Shown: positions 11,961 to 25,028, counted from the first letter of the stretch. The stretch is DNA of 64,000 nucleotides from Lateolabrax maculatus (GCA_031216445.1 CM062215.1:1298501-1362500), one strand, 5' to 3'. Notes: generated from the letters alone by a model not told the origin. Numbers and translations: made by a program.

Positions 11961-14900
11961 CTAAGATTCACTTCCTTTCTGTGATTTGGCTTCCTGCTGC
12001 GCCCTCCAAGCGGCGAGCACCTCATCGTCTTCAGCCTCAGCGGCGGCCCGAGCTCTGATCCTCTGCCTGGTTTGGGCGATGAAGGCAGCAATGTCATCCT
12101 CCTCCTCGTCGTCGACCTCCTCCCTCCTACTCGTCCTCCCTTCCGTCTCACTGCTTTCATATCGCGAATGTTGAGGAAACTTTCTCTTTGAGGAGAGGTC
12201 ATGGTAGCCCTGTGTCGCCTCGTCGCTCTCGCCGTGAGCGCCGTACGACCTCCTCGCCCGGCTGTAGCCGTGGGATTGTGTGAACCCGTTGCAGGAATAT
12301 TCCGCTTCTTCGCTTGATATATCCTCATGTAACCTTGACCTGTATCTGGAAGTGACGCCGTAAGTTTCCTCGTCTTCTTCATCCACAGCGTAGGAGGCCC
12401 TGCGGCTCGAAAAGTCGAATTCAGAAGCGGAGGCATCGAGATCGTCGTAGGGATCCTCTGATGGAGCCGCTTCTGCTCCGGAGGCCGGTTTCCTCGGAGG
12501 AGGCCTGACGCTTTTCAGCCAGTCGTCGATGCTTGTGTCCTTATCTTTCTCCAGCGCAGGCTTGAGATTCAGGCACCCAGAGAGGCCATAACTCCTTGTA
12601 GGTTTCTCCTTTTTCTTTGTTTCTTCAAGAAATTCCTCCTCTTTCTTCTTTCTCTCCTCCTCCTCGTCTTCGTCCTCCTTTGGTTTCTTTTTCTTGTAGA
12701 GGGTGCTGCGCTTGTTGTCTTCCAGGATCTTCTTCTTTTCGTAGGTTGCCATTTTATCCCTCATCTCGGACTTGATCTCCTTGTCTATGGCGTCCAGTTT
12801 GCCCATGTTGACCTGGTCCTGGAAGAGGCTGAAAAGAGGGACGCTGGTGGTGGTGATCTTGTTTTTCTTAGAGCCCAGGGCTGAGCCAAGGGTGGATCCC
12901 AGAGCAGAGCCCCTCCCAGTGAGACCGGAGGCGCTGCTCGACCCGCCGCCTGAGAGGACTGATGCTGCCCTGCCGCCACCCTGCGACAGTGCCGAGTAGG
13001 AAGCGCCGCTCAACAAGGAAGCTTTGTCATCGTCCACGCCCCGGCCTGAAATCACGCTTGTTGCACACCCGAAGCTTAGCTCCGATCCAGCACGCGAAGG
13101 AGGAGGCAGGCTCATCTCACTTTGCTTCTGTTTGATCGTTTCAGACACAACATTAGCGATCCAGTTTTGGATGCTGGCCAGATTGACCATGGGTTCACCT
13201 CCGGGGCCCTGCACAGTAGGAACTGGGAGGATGGGAGGAACTGGTGACATGGGATTAACTGGGGCTGCAGATTGTGCTGATCTTGCACTGCGAGCTTGCG
13301 ACACTGAAGATATGACAGATGACCTCCCGCTGAGCATGGACATGTTGTCATCGTTGGCGACGCTCGGCGGACCTGTGACTCCGGCTCCGGCCCAGAAGGC
13401 GGAGAGAGGTATCGTACCGCCGCTGACGCAGCTCTCGCTCTCCCAGCCACACATGGACTGACTCTCTTCTAAATTTTTCTTTGAGCGCTCCAGGATCTCC
13501 TCACGTCTTTGCCTCCGTTTGACCGTTGCAGAGTCCTCACCCCGACTCAACTCCAAAATCTCCTCAGTGTTCTCCTCCCCGAAACGCTTCTGCTGCCTCA
13601 TCTTCCACGACTGATACGCTGTCAGGTTGACATCTTGAAAGGATGGCGCCTTGGCTTCTCCCTCGCCGTCACCTTTCTCTCCATCTCCTATAGAACTTTT
13701 CTCTCCATCCTCTCGATCTTTCTTGTTCCAGCCAAACTGGATCCTCTTGACGCGCCATCGCTCCAGAGGCGTCATCTTCTCCTTGTTCTTCTGGCAAAAG
13801 TTGTACATGGAGCTGGTGTCGGAAAGGATGCTCTCCACTTCGTCATCAATCTTCATCTTTCCTCCTTCTCCACCTTCTGTGGCGGTGCTCTCGCTGCCTT
13901 CGTCCTCCTCTTTCTTGCGGTAGCGAGCAGCGGCTTGTTCCTCGATTTCCCTCAACCGCTGTTTCCAAAGATCAGAGTAACTTGTGCAGCTGGAGGTGGA
14001 CATCGCCTCTGAGGGTGGACGTCTATTGCGTCGCTTCAACCGCTCTTTCACCGCTCGTACGTCCTCGCTAGTGACACTCTCCACATCGGCGTCTGCACCT
14101 TCCTTCGTCTTCTTCAGCCGGCATTGGGCGAGAGATTCCCCGTCCTCGCCATCGCTGTTCAGCTGCGCCTCCCACCAGTCGTCGCTTTGATATTTCTCGT
14201 TCCTCCGCTGCCACTCGCGGATCATGCTGCCGAGACCTTCGTCATCGTCGCCATCTTCCCCGCCCTCCTGCTCGGGTAGAACGATCTCTTCTTGAGCGCT
14301 GGTCGACCCCTGGTTGTCCAGCCCGTTCTGCGCTCCGGTCAGTCCGCTCCTGAGCGCCGCAGCAGCTGCAGAGGAGGCGACGCTGCTCATCACACTTTCT
14401 CCATCCTCCTCCTCTTCCATCATGATGGAGTGTGCTTTTACGCCAATCATACTCTGCTCTTCCTCTTTGTCGGTATCATCATCGTCGTCCTCCCCGCCCT
14501 CCCCGAAGATACAAGCGCGCGTGCGAGCGTCGATAACAGAGCACTGGCTGAGCGTGTCGTCGTCATCGTCGCGCTCCTCCATCAGGTTCTCGTTGAGCTC
14601 TCGTAGCTGCTTCAGGAAGCCCTCGTTGGGGTTGATGGCGCGCTTTTTCCTCATGGAAGTCAGGGCCTCCATGATGGACATGTGCTGGAAGATCATCAGG
14701 TAGGAGGCCACCAGGACAGCAGAGCGGCTGACCCCCATCATGGAAACCACAAGAACCTTTCCTGCAAGAAAACAAAATGCTGTTTACGGTGAACGACACT
14801 GGATTTTTGAGGCTTATACCAATATTTATATTTGGTTTTTACATTAACAAAAATAAATAAAAAATACATTTTTGTAGTTCAATGGATTTAAAATTCAATG

Positions 14901-17900
14901 GATTTAAAATTTTCCCACACAACTGTGGGAAAATTTTAAATCTGATGCTCCTCTGTTAAGGAAACAGTAAAGGGTGCTTTGATTTGTGCTGCTCATAAAT
15001 AAAAAATGACATCGGGCCCGTGAAAGAATTTCATGACACAACTACAGTTGTTGCTGTTGACGTCTGTAGGCGGCGCTTCATGAATCAGCTGCAGTTACGA
15101 TGAATAAGAGCCAGTCAACCCTGGGACTGTCACATGATCGTCTTCCAGGAACACAGATTTACTCTGTGTGGTCCATAAAACACTTCTCAGAAACGGATGT
15201 TGTGTAAGTGTGGAGACGTTTCAGGTCAGCTGTTTGGGATCTTTTACTGCGTCACTATCACCCAGGGACATACGGATAAGAAACTTTCTTTTGGCTAAAT
15301 CTGCTGAAATGAATGTGTTGTGTATTGTCCCTGTTAGGTAATAAAAATAAACAATAAAATAAATCAGTGAATAAAAAGTGAACTGCAGAGAAACACAACA
15401 GTACTGAAGACATGAATCCACAAACAAGAAAGAATCATTAAATAAAACAGAACAGAAACCGTCTCTCACCCTTGTGCGTCAGCAGAGCCTCGTCCAAGAA
15501 TTCAGCGGTGGGCCGAAAGTGCGCCGAGATGTCGGCGTCGGCGAAGTCGTCCACCTCGATGCCCATGTACTGGATGTTCATGCCGGCATAGAAAGACTCG
15601 CCGGTGTAGACCCCTGTGCCGTGGGCGGCGTTGAGGATGTGGGTGATGCCCATTCGCTTCAGACGAGCTTTGTTGACCGCAACGGATCTGCAAAAGAAAA
15701 AGAATCGTAAACTGGCGAGCATGCGAATCCTGTCTTATTATATATGAAACTACAAATCCAAACTTATCCGCTGCTTTTGGGATTCAAACCAGCAGATTTC
15801 TATCATGAAGAAATCTAACAACATTTTAAGAACATCTTGCCTGTCTTAAGTTCTTTTTTTCAATAACATGGATATTGCAGCAAATGTGCAAACCATCACT
15901 GAGAACAAAACATCATGTGTAAATGTCGTTTGTTGTTGTTTTTGGTGTGGTTCATCAGTGTCCTTGCAGATGACACTAAACCTTTTGTGATGTCCAGTGA
16001 AAACGTCATATTTGTTTTTTAGGAAACACTGAGAGATGAAATGCTCCTTTATGGATTAAGAAATTCATCCTTGGTAAAAGCTTTGGCAATTTTAGATGAA
16101 ATTATTGTATTTTCTAAAAATCCCATTGAATTTTTAAAAAAGTTTAAAAGGCAGGTATGTAGTTTTTCTTATTTCATGAGAAGTTTTTTTGAGAATTTTT
16201 GAGAAACATGGTTTTCGTCAGACATTGATCCTGTCTGCTTGTTTCCTGTCCCGTGGAGACTCACTTCTCGGCTATGAAGATGTTGGGCCACACTTCGTCC
16301 ACGGGGTTGAAGGGAGCCTCCAGGCGGTCCTGCACCATGGCCCTCTGGATGTCCAGCACACAGGGGGTGTTGTAGGGGCTGCGGTCGTCTATCATGTCCT
16401 TGACCCGGTTGTAGAGGTCCTCCACCATCAGCTGTTCGGCCGTTTCCAGCATGGACTCCGGTATGGACTCGGCACGCACGCTGCGAGGCGGCATCTCTGA
16501 GGAGGAAAGACGGTTCATTTGAAGTGTCATTTCTCCACATAGCACTCAGGGATTATGAACACAGATGAAGATCATCTTCCCTGGAATAATTGCTGTGGTG
16601 TACATGTCATCCTGCATGCAGGTACATTTATATAGTTAACAGGCGGAGGCATGCATATTAAAACACACATGTTCCTTATGTCTGTGATGCCCTGAAGCTA
16701 CACACAACTTCAAAACAAACGTGATTAATTCAGAAGCCGCTTGCCACAGCTGGATTCATCAGGGACCGTCGTCCTCCCTGCAGATGAAACATGGATCGTC
16801 CATTAAGCTGCCACTAATGTCGTATAATGTTGGAGGAGAAATCTGATACAGGAGCTGCTCTGAGATTTGTCATATGCGCTAATTTCATCAATCAGCGCGA
16901 CTCTGCTCGTCCATCTCGGCCCCGTAATGAGCTGAGGGGAGGAAACGTGGATTCACTGTAATTGAAGAGTGTTTGACTAAATTAGAGTGACAACGGCGAC
17001 CTGATCCTGGACAAAATGAAGCCTTTCCAGAACTAACCAGAACTTATGTGACTTTCGAAAATTCAGACACAAGCCAGTGTAGGTTTTTGCATTTTATTCA
17101 TCATTTAAAAATCCTTTACAGCTTCTCGAATGAGAGATTTGCTTATTTTTTTTTTGTTTGATATCATTGTAATCCTAAAAAACAAATCTAGAATTTAGTC
17201 TAACAGGTCTTGAAGAAGCATGGTCTTTAAAGGAGATTTTTCTCAACAAGAGAGAGCCGTGAGATAACGAGATACTGCAGGACCTGCATGTATGTTGATG
17301 TGATGATTTGATGGTGCAAATTCTCCAATAACGTAGCAATTTAAATCCATTTAAAAAGTTAAGTGTCTCACGCTCGTTGATGATCTTCTTGGCAGCGATG
17401 GCGGATGAGAGGTGGATGGGCTCCATGAAGATACTCGCAGCGTCAGAGCCGGAGATCATGGAGAACCTGGACTCTGATGCCATGGAGAAACTGACCGGGA
17501 GAGAACACAGAGGCATCCGGATGAAGAGAAAATAAATCACAAATCAAACATTCTTTTCTTTTCTTTTCTTTAAACTGGAAGTTCTTATACTTGCTCTTGC
17601 ACTTATACAAGTCTTCAAAATGTGAGTTTTTTAAAATTTAATGATGTATAAATGTATTTATTTTCTCTGGATTTTATGTCAAACAGGCCTCACGTACAAT
17701 AACGTGGTATGAAATGAAGGGAGAAGTTGTTCCAGATTTCCTGAATATTTTGGGGAGTTTTGGCGTGTGGTGTTGGAAGCTCGTGCAGGTGTCTCCTACC
17801 TGGGCGACGGACAGCGGAGGTAATGAGACTGGATTCCCTGGATGCTCCTCTCCTCCTTCTCCTCCTCCTCTCCGTCAGGAACCGCCTGGTCACTGCGCTC

Positions 17901-17924
17901 CTCGCTCTCATTGGTCGACGCCAT
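11961..17924 (-). CDS. styxl2: Styx-like 2 / DUSP27, muscle pseudophosphatase, complete
   Basis: Five coding exons on the minus strand: 17924-17800, 17490-17372, 16496-16265, 15687-15470 and 14761-11961. All have GT-AG junctions and phases agree. The product is 1,164 aa, against about 1,158 in human. The N-terminus ends in YLRCPSPS, followed by FMEPIHLSSAIAAKKIINE. The dual-specificity phosphatase fold covers roughly residues 130-320, with VWPNIFIAEKSVAVNKARL, GITHILNAAHGTGVYTG and EVDDFADADISAHF. The signature loop, which in active enzymes is HCxxGxSRS, here reads VSMMGVSRS: the nucleophilic Cys is Ser and the His is Val, so it should be catalytically dead, as known for this family. The long last exon encodes an acidic, Ser-rich, low-complexity tail ending in a conserved-looking block (DIAAFIAQTRQRIRARAAAEAEDDEVLAAW). 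The zebrafish orthologue is needed for sarcomere assembly. Noncoding first exon proposed at 19185. Confidence 0.93.
14901..14942. repeat. 42-bp perfect inverted repeat (hairpin) in styxl2 intron 4
   Basis: Two 19-base arms, GATTTAAAATTTTCCCACA and its exact reverse complement, separated by four bases (CAAC). A near-copy of the first part of the arm (AATGGATTTAAAATT) lies immediately to the left, at about 14881-14895, so the left arm looks locally duplicated. Confidence 0.95.
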
Positions 17925-19005
17925 GGCAACCAGGATCCCTCCTTCCTGCTGATACTTTAATTCATGTTGTACTTATTTAACAGATGCCGTTACTCACATT
18001 TCGTCATTTCATTTGCATTTTTGCATCAATGGGATGAAGTTTCTTGGTTTGTCAGGAATTAAATTCACTGGATTTGACAAAAAAAAAACACTATTTTATC
18101 CGTAAACTCTTCCCGTATTAGTTTTCCAGTAAGTTTACAATCCAATATATTCTCTGAAGAGACAATCATGAAAGGAATTAACTGCAACAACTACAGTAAA
18201 TCTCCATTTTGCAAAGAGGAGCAGAATTAAAGCACAAAACATTACGATCTATCCATCACAGATATTTGATGTTTCTTGTAGTGGACGATAATCTTTAATC
18301 TTTCCTCTAAATTAAAAACCAAACAAAAGCTTCTCCAGCACAATATGACAATAACTAAATACACAAGACATTGTTCAATAAGATTTTTAGAAAATCCACC
18401 ATGTGCTGCATATAAATAATATATAATGAATATAAGTGCTGCCCATCTAAATTCATGAACAATATTAAAACTATATCACAACAGGTACACAGGAAATGTG
18501 ATACTTATATTGACTCAATATTCAAACAGGGACATATGACCTAATGTTCAAACGAGTCACCTACTCAACCGGGGGGTCTGAGGGGATGTGTGGCTTCAGA
18601 GCCGTACAATAAATGGACTATTTTATTTAAGAATCCAACTGCCCAGATCCCCAGCAGGTCGCCATGTCGGAGGCTTTGTGCTGTTTGCTGTGGCCCCTCA
18701 GGGACGATGGACACTGAAGAGGCTTTATAAACAAGAGACCTGACAGAAAATGTGGCAGCAAAGTCGATCCTCCAGGACAAAAAGAAAGCTGACATTGTTT
18801 GAGAGTTAAAGGAACAGTTCCACAGTTTGGGGAATCAGGTTCTTTGCTTTCTGTACTTCTAACTGTACTTCCCAAAATGTATTTACACGAAACCAGATGA
18901 TGTATTTGTGCTACATGTTGAAACCCCCAAAACTAAAGCATTAAAAGAGAACAAGGCTTTCAGAGTGATGTTGCTGTAAAAGTGTGTGTGTGATATGAGG
19001 CCGGT

Positions 19006-19030
19006 CTATTTTTAAGCAGAGCGACAGCTG
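19006..19030. promoter_or_regulatory. MEF2 site next to an E-box in the styxl2 5' region
   Basis: CTATTTTTAA at 19006-19015 fits the MEF2 consensus YTAWWWWTAR exactly. CAGCTG at 19025-19030, a MyoD-type E-box, follows after nine bases. They lie about 1.1 kb upstream of the styxl2 start codon, inside the proposed first intron. This pairing is typical of muscle enhancers and styxl2 is a muscle gene, but short motifs occur by chance. Confidence 0.4.
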
Positions 19031-19143
19031 CCCTCAGAGCCTGTCAGGCCTCACTGAGAGGCCTCACGGCTTCCAGCTTTCCAAACACACAGAAACACTC
19101 ATCAGACGTGAGAAAACTCTGAGAAACACAGAACAGGTCCAGA

Positions 19144-19145
<2 letters not shown>

Positions 19146-19176
<31 letters not shown>
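19146..19176 (+). repeat. (GT)n microsatellite
   Basis: About 15 GT units. On the minus strand it is (CA)n and begins seven bases after the donor of the proposed styxl2 5' UTR exon. Confidence 0.95.
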
Positions 19177-19181
<5 letters not shown>

Positions 19182-19184
19182 CAC

Positions 19185-19390
19185 CTCAGTGTGGACGATG
19201 GCGGGGGGGGGGGGTCACAGGGTCTCTCTGAAGGAGGACGTCTGAAGCTGACGGCACCCGGACCAACACTGAAGTTAGAGAGAGTCTCCCCCCTCCAAGC
19301 CCTCCCCCGCCTCCCCCCACCTGACACCCGACACCGGGGCTGCAGGTAACGCAGTACTTCTACTCCAGTAGGGCAGCAGGGCGGCACTTA
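19185..19390 (-). promoter_or_regulatory. Candidate noncoding first exon and promoter of styxl2
   Basis: A GC-rich block on the minus strand ends in a strong donor, ACTGAG/GTGAGAAAA, at 19185. It has no continuing coding frame, because TGA lies inside the donor. It contains a 13-base C run (sense strand) at about 19203-19215. The right boundary is a guess based on where GC content falls. It would splice to the exon that contains ATG 17924. Confidence 0.4.
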
Positions 19391-20221
19391 GAGGGAACAG
19401 TGCTTCCTTATTTCCTTATTTTCCTTCCTTCTTCCTTCATTTCTTCTGTCCTTCCCTCTTTCCCTCTCCTCCTCTCCTTCCTTCCTTCCTTCCTTCCCTC
19501 TCCTTTTCTAACCTACATTATTTAATTCCTTCTGTCCTCACTTTTTTTTTTTTTTCAGAAAATAGTAAAACATGTTTTGTTTCGTCACAAAGACTTTCAG
19601 TTTACTGTCAGCAAACTAAGAAAACAAGCAATTATTCACATTTGAGAAGCTGGAATAGACAGACGAATAAAAAATGACTTCGATGATTAATCAGTTATCA
19701 GAATAGCTGCTGGTTCATTTTCGGTTGATTGACTAATTATGATTGATTTTAATTTTTGTCTTATTTTGTCTCTTTTCATCTGTTTGGAGCCTTAAAAAAG
19801 TTGCAGAAAAATGCTCAAATTTGGTGATAGGTTTTGTTAACCTTCCATGAAATGTGGGAATATATATGTTTATGTTCGTGTGTGTGCAGATGTATTATTA
19901 TTATTAATATTATTATTATTATTATTAATAACAACAACAATAATAATAATAATATGATGTACCATAAATGTAAATAATCCACAGAACTTGTGATATTTGT
20001 GATTTGGTGAACTGGTACATGACTTTAGTTGTAGTTTGTGTTTATTTACAGATAAGAGATCAGTTTTAATCCGACAGTCTGTTGAACTTCACCACACTTT
20101 CATTTCCACTTTTTCAACAACTCTGTCTGCTGAGCTTGAACGCTGCTTGGTGTTTATCTGCTGTGTCAGCTGACAATCAACTCAGCTATTTATAACCTCA
20201 GACTGCCACTAATTTAAGTCT

Positions 20222-20259
<38 letters not shown>

Positions 20260-23200
20260 CGTGTTTCCGTCACTTCCAGGGACATCACATTAACTTACAT
20301 TCATTCCCTGGAGACTCACACACACTACAAACACTCCAGAAATGTATTGATTTAGGTTATGTAGACTTGCATTTGTCTCCACAGTGTGACTGTGTAAACA
20401 CACACAGATTTGCTGCTTTTCCTTTGAATGATTTGAATCATGTGAATGTGTTTTAATGATGTTGAGCTTTGGACTGTTGGTTGGACACAACAAGCATTGT
20501 GAAGGTGTCACTTTGGGCTCTGGCTCATCGTGACGCCATTTCTCACTATTTTCACTATTTTTACAAAGCAAACGATCAATCAATTACTTTTACTTGTAAC
20601 AGATATTTTTACAGTGTGGTATTAACACTTTTACTGCAGTACAGGATCTGAATACGTCCTCCAACTCTGCTGAAATGTATAAAAAAGGGAAATCTGAATT
20701 CACTTTATTTACTAAAACAGAAAAGTGCTTTGAGGAGACAACAAATCTTTAACAACATAAATCTTCAGAATCCACTGTAAAGAAAGAACAAATAGCGACT
20801 TGTGTTTAACTTCCACAAGTTATCCTTCATCATTTGTCCAAACAGGAGTGTGATTGTACGCAACACTTTCCCCTTTAGAGGAGCCATCAGAAGGAGTTAC
20901 ATGCTTTATAATTAAACCAACAGTGAGCTAATTAAAATTAGTTTGTCCAAGTAGCACCTAAACATGGCTTTTCAACCAAGCGGGCCAGTTAGCCACGAGC
21001 CAACTGGCAACAACGCTCCCATAATGAGGTTTAACATCAATCTTCTGAGAATCATGGATTATGTTTGCATCTTCTCTGCTGATGTGTCGGTTTATTTGCG
21101 GTTTAGGTGAAAGACGGATCGATCCAGCCGAACTCTTGGATTGGTACTAAATGTTTAACATGAATGTAAAGATGTAAGTTGTAGGAGAAACCGTTCACAG
21201 AACCCAACAAACATGACGGACTCTTCTCAGTAACCTGTTTACGCTGAGCAGAGTGTGTTAGAAATGATAAACCATGCACACGTTCAGGCTGCCTTTTCAC
21301 TTTTTATTGCATTGAATCCAAAGTGCTTTTGCCTCATGTTGAGCGGAAACCTTGTTTAGTGGTTTTGTCACAATAAAAAGGTGAAAACTGAACAAACACT
21401 GAGCAGGTTTTACACATTTCCAGGCGTGTAGGAGTGGCACATTGGCTGCTCAAGCCATCTGCTGCAGCAACGAATACTGCTGTGAAAAAAAAAAAAAGGC
21501 ACATATAGGCGCAGCAATAGACAACACGACATCTGACAGAAACATCAATGAGAAAAATACAGTGACAAGGAAATGCTGTGAGCGGTTACATCAGTGTTTG
21601 TGGTCCATCGGGGTCAATACTACTTTTGATTGACCCAAACTGACCTTAATCCACCTCTGAGCAGTTTGATCAACAGGTCACATGGTTCAGCTTCTCACCT
21701 CGTCAGACCACATGACACTTTAATACTTCAAGGGAGTGAAAACACTGAGGGAAGGGTTGAGTACCTGGAATTTGATACCCAACGGTACCTTTTTTGGTAC
21801 TTTACTCTGTCTGACCCTCACATACTCTCTGAGTCTGAGACCAGAAATGATGGAATTGGTGCCTCAGGACTAACTTCACACTCGCCTCCTACAGCTTTCC
21901 AAATACACAGGACTTCCACATGGATCATTTCACACTGACTACATCTAACTTCCACATTTATGGGAAACACGCTATGTAGAAACCGGAGGAGGATTCGATT
22001 GGCTGTACGATTTACAGTCCATTTATTTTCCAAACCTCATCCTCCTCATGAACTTTGGGTGATCACCAAAAGGAGGAGGATTCGATACAAGTGGCCGGGT
22101 TTCTTTCACTGGGTTCTCATAGTTTTAACACTTACTACTGTTTGTAAGTCTACCTGAGGTCCTTCAGCTTCTCTATAATATACAAAATACTTCTTGTAAT
22201 AGCGTTACATTTGTTAAACAGGACTAAAATGATCTATTATAAAAAATATATTATACTGAGAACTTGTTGAGAACACAACGAAAATGTATGTTCACTGGAA
22301 AATAAAGAGACGTCCAGAAAAGAACACAGTGTTGAACCTGCAGGTCTGATGAAGAGGAAACCTCAGATATTCTCAAACGGAAGCTTAAACTCACAGTTTA
22401 ACTCTTCCTGAGGGTTTGAAAGTTTATTCCTGACCACTTTGCTGTGTTTTTGGAATAAATGTGTTACATATCACCGCAGCGTTGGTTTCTCCTCTGAACA
22501 AATATCACCCAGACTGACGCAACTGGACAAAATACTGAAGGACAAGAGCGGAGAAAGATAATTGGACAGATTCAGAGTGAGACTCCAGTTCACATCCAGT
22601 TTAATATTCCACTCATGTTCAGGATAATCAAATATTCCCTCAGTGAGTCAGCACATGGAAGTACCATCACATGAATAATAATGGAATAAGCCCATATCCT
22701 GAATGTGTGGAAACTGGGTATTTTCTAGCCTATGAAAACCACATCTGGTGAATATTTGAGTTTGTTTCTCTAGTCCGAGCATTAAAACACAGCAGGGAAA
22801 TCAAAGAATGTGCAAAGAAGCTTAAAGGACGAAGTAAGGCTAAGGCTATTATCTGGAATATTAAATGCATGTAGAGACAAAAGAAAGAGCGTGGACGCTA
22901 AATAAACCAGTCATTGCACTTTTTTTTTCCTTGTTCCTGAGAAAGACGTCCTGAATGTAAAGCTTTGAGGACACGACCACGGTTTGGGAGCAGCAGCGAG
23001 TGGTGATGTGAACTTTATGTTATTGTTTATTTCATTTAAATTTACTTCAAGTTTAGAGCATGTAGTGTGAAACTCTCCATGCTGCTCCGAGCGCTTGTTT
23101 GCTGCAATTTAGTTTCAAATTTAGCTGATTTTTGCATCAAATCTTACAAAGTGAGAAAGTGAGTTTGGAGAACGGCTGGTTTGGTTCCCCACAGGAGGAG

Positions 23201-23484
23201 AGTTCCTGCAGAACACAAGAGGTTGAGGTTCAGAGGAACCACGCCATCACTGTACCACAAATGGTGTTTAGTAAATGTTTTGTCCACAGAAACAGCATCT
23301 GTTCGTTGCCTTGTTTTCAATGTGAGGTCTGGACTCGGGGGCTGACGTCCTGCAGGATCACTTCCTGTTTTGAAGTCAGCCAGGAGCTCTTGTTCTGTGA
23401 AGAAGTGGACCAGAAGGAGCCGGAGTCTTGCAGGTTCTCACCTGGTTCATGTCTCCGTTTGTTCACAGTATTTGTGGATCTCTG
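19391..23484. other. Intergenic, repeat-rich, between styxl2 and prlr-like
   Basis: No coding frame is supported. Contents: CT-rich sequence at 19400-19560; degenerate copies of the recurrent dispersed repeat at about 19560-19760 and 20395-20600; a (TTA)n-like stretch near 19890-19955; a (CA)n microsatellite at 20224-20258; and a possible old repeat at 21700-22080 with GGTACC-containing pieces and a twice-seen GGAGGATTCGAT (about 21988 and 22076). The right end should include the 3' UTR of the prlr-like gene. Confidence 0.5.
20224..20258 (+). repeat. (CA)n microsatellite
   Basis: About 17 CA units in intergenic DNA. Confidence 0.95.
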
Positions 23485-24613
23485 TCAGCCCCTGTTGTCA
23501 ACAGCAACAGGCAGCAGAGGGTCCGCCGCCTCGCTCCTCTCAGCCTCGCCGCCATCTTTCTGCCGGTTCATGGCATGTGTCCGGGCCTGGTAGTCGGCCA
23601 GCTTCTTCTTCTTCTCCTCCTCCTCCTTCTCCCCGGCATTTAAATCCACGCCCGGGATGGACGGGAACTCCCGGCAGTACGCCGGCGGCAGGCACGGCAC
23701 CAGGTGTACTTCGCCGCTCTCGTTCATGAGCTGGACGCAGGTGTAGAAGTCCAGCGGCGAGCGGTTGACGGCGGCGTCAGGAGCAGGGCAGGGGCGTCCC
23801 ATCACGCTGTACTCCGTCCCCGGCAGCGTCACGATCTCCGGCCTCGGCCACGGGGAAGGCACGTTGGGCGGCGGGGCGAAGGCCTCGGGGGGCGAGGAGC
23901 AGTAGGGCGACAGGCTCTGCGTGTACGATGTCGGGTTTTGGGTCGCGAGATGGTGATGGGCGGCCTCGGGCATCGGGTCACACGGGATCATGAAGGCGTC
24001 CCTCTCCCTGTCCGTGGGGTCGGCCGGGACGCTGCGGTCCTTCGGCGCCGTGAGATAGACGTCGTCGGCGTTGACCTGGTCCCAGATGTCCTCGGTGTAG
24101 CTCGGAGGTCTGTAGCTGTGGAAGTTACTGAAGTGACGGTTGATCTCGTCCAAGTTCCCCTTCTGAGGCGGAAGAGGAAGAGGAAGAGGAAGAGGAGACA
24201 GGAGAGACAACAAGAGAAGGAATGAAAAGTGAGGAGAGAAGGAGGGAGGAGGTAAGAGAAAGTGGAAGCAAAAGAAAGAAGTATGGAGAGAAAGAGGGAG
24301 AAGAAGGAGAAAATAAGGGCAGAGTGAAGAACAAAGATATAATGTGAGAAAAAGGAGGAAGAGAAGACAAAAGCAAAGGAGGAAAAGAAGCAAAAGAGCA
24401 AGCAACAGGAAGGAGGGAGAGAGACGCAAAAAGAGATAATAAACAAGAAAAGATGCAGAATACAAGGGAGAAGAGGAAAGGAAGGAAGGAAGGAAGGAAG
24501 TGGGTGAACAAAGGAGGGAAAGAAATAAAGAAAGGAAATACAAAGTCAGTTACAACATGCCCTGAAAACACTGTACCTGTGTGTGTGTGTGTGTGTGTGA
24601 GCCTGTGTGTGAG

Positions 24614-24695
<82 letters not shown>

Positions 24696-24723
24696 CCTGT
24701 GTGTGTGTGTGTGTGTGTGTGAG

Positions 24724-24759
<36 letters not shown>

Positions 24760-24913
24760 CCTGTGTGTGTGTTACCTTCAGGAGCAGCGGGTCGATGCCG
24801 ATGATCCGTGGCTTTGGTATGGGCGGCAGGAAGTAGTCTTTTATTCTGAAGGTGAAAAACATAAAGAGAGGAAGTCTGAAAGGGCAGCACACACACACAC
24901 ACACACACGCAGG

Positions 24914-24944
<31 letters not shown>

Positions 24945-25028
24945 ACCACGTCCATCCACCTGCTGACTACATAAAGTGTGACATCACAGAGGTAGAGGTG
25001 TCATTTTAACCCTGACAGTGTGTGTTCA

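Noticed and set aside
13024..14703. Several 100-170 codon plus-strand frames
   Set aside because: Antisense of the large styxl2 last exon, with no family resemblance.
24453..25009. Frames encoding long VCVCV or HTHTH runs
   Set aside because: Translations of GT/CA microsatellites, not proteins.
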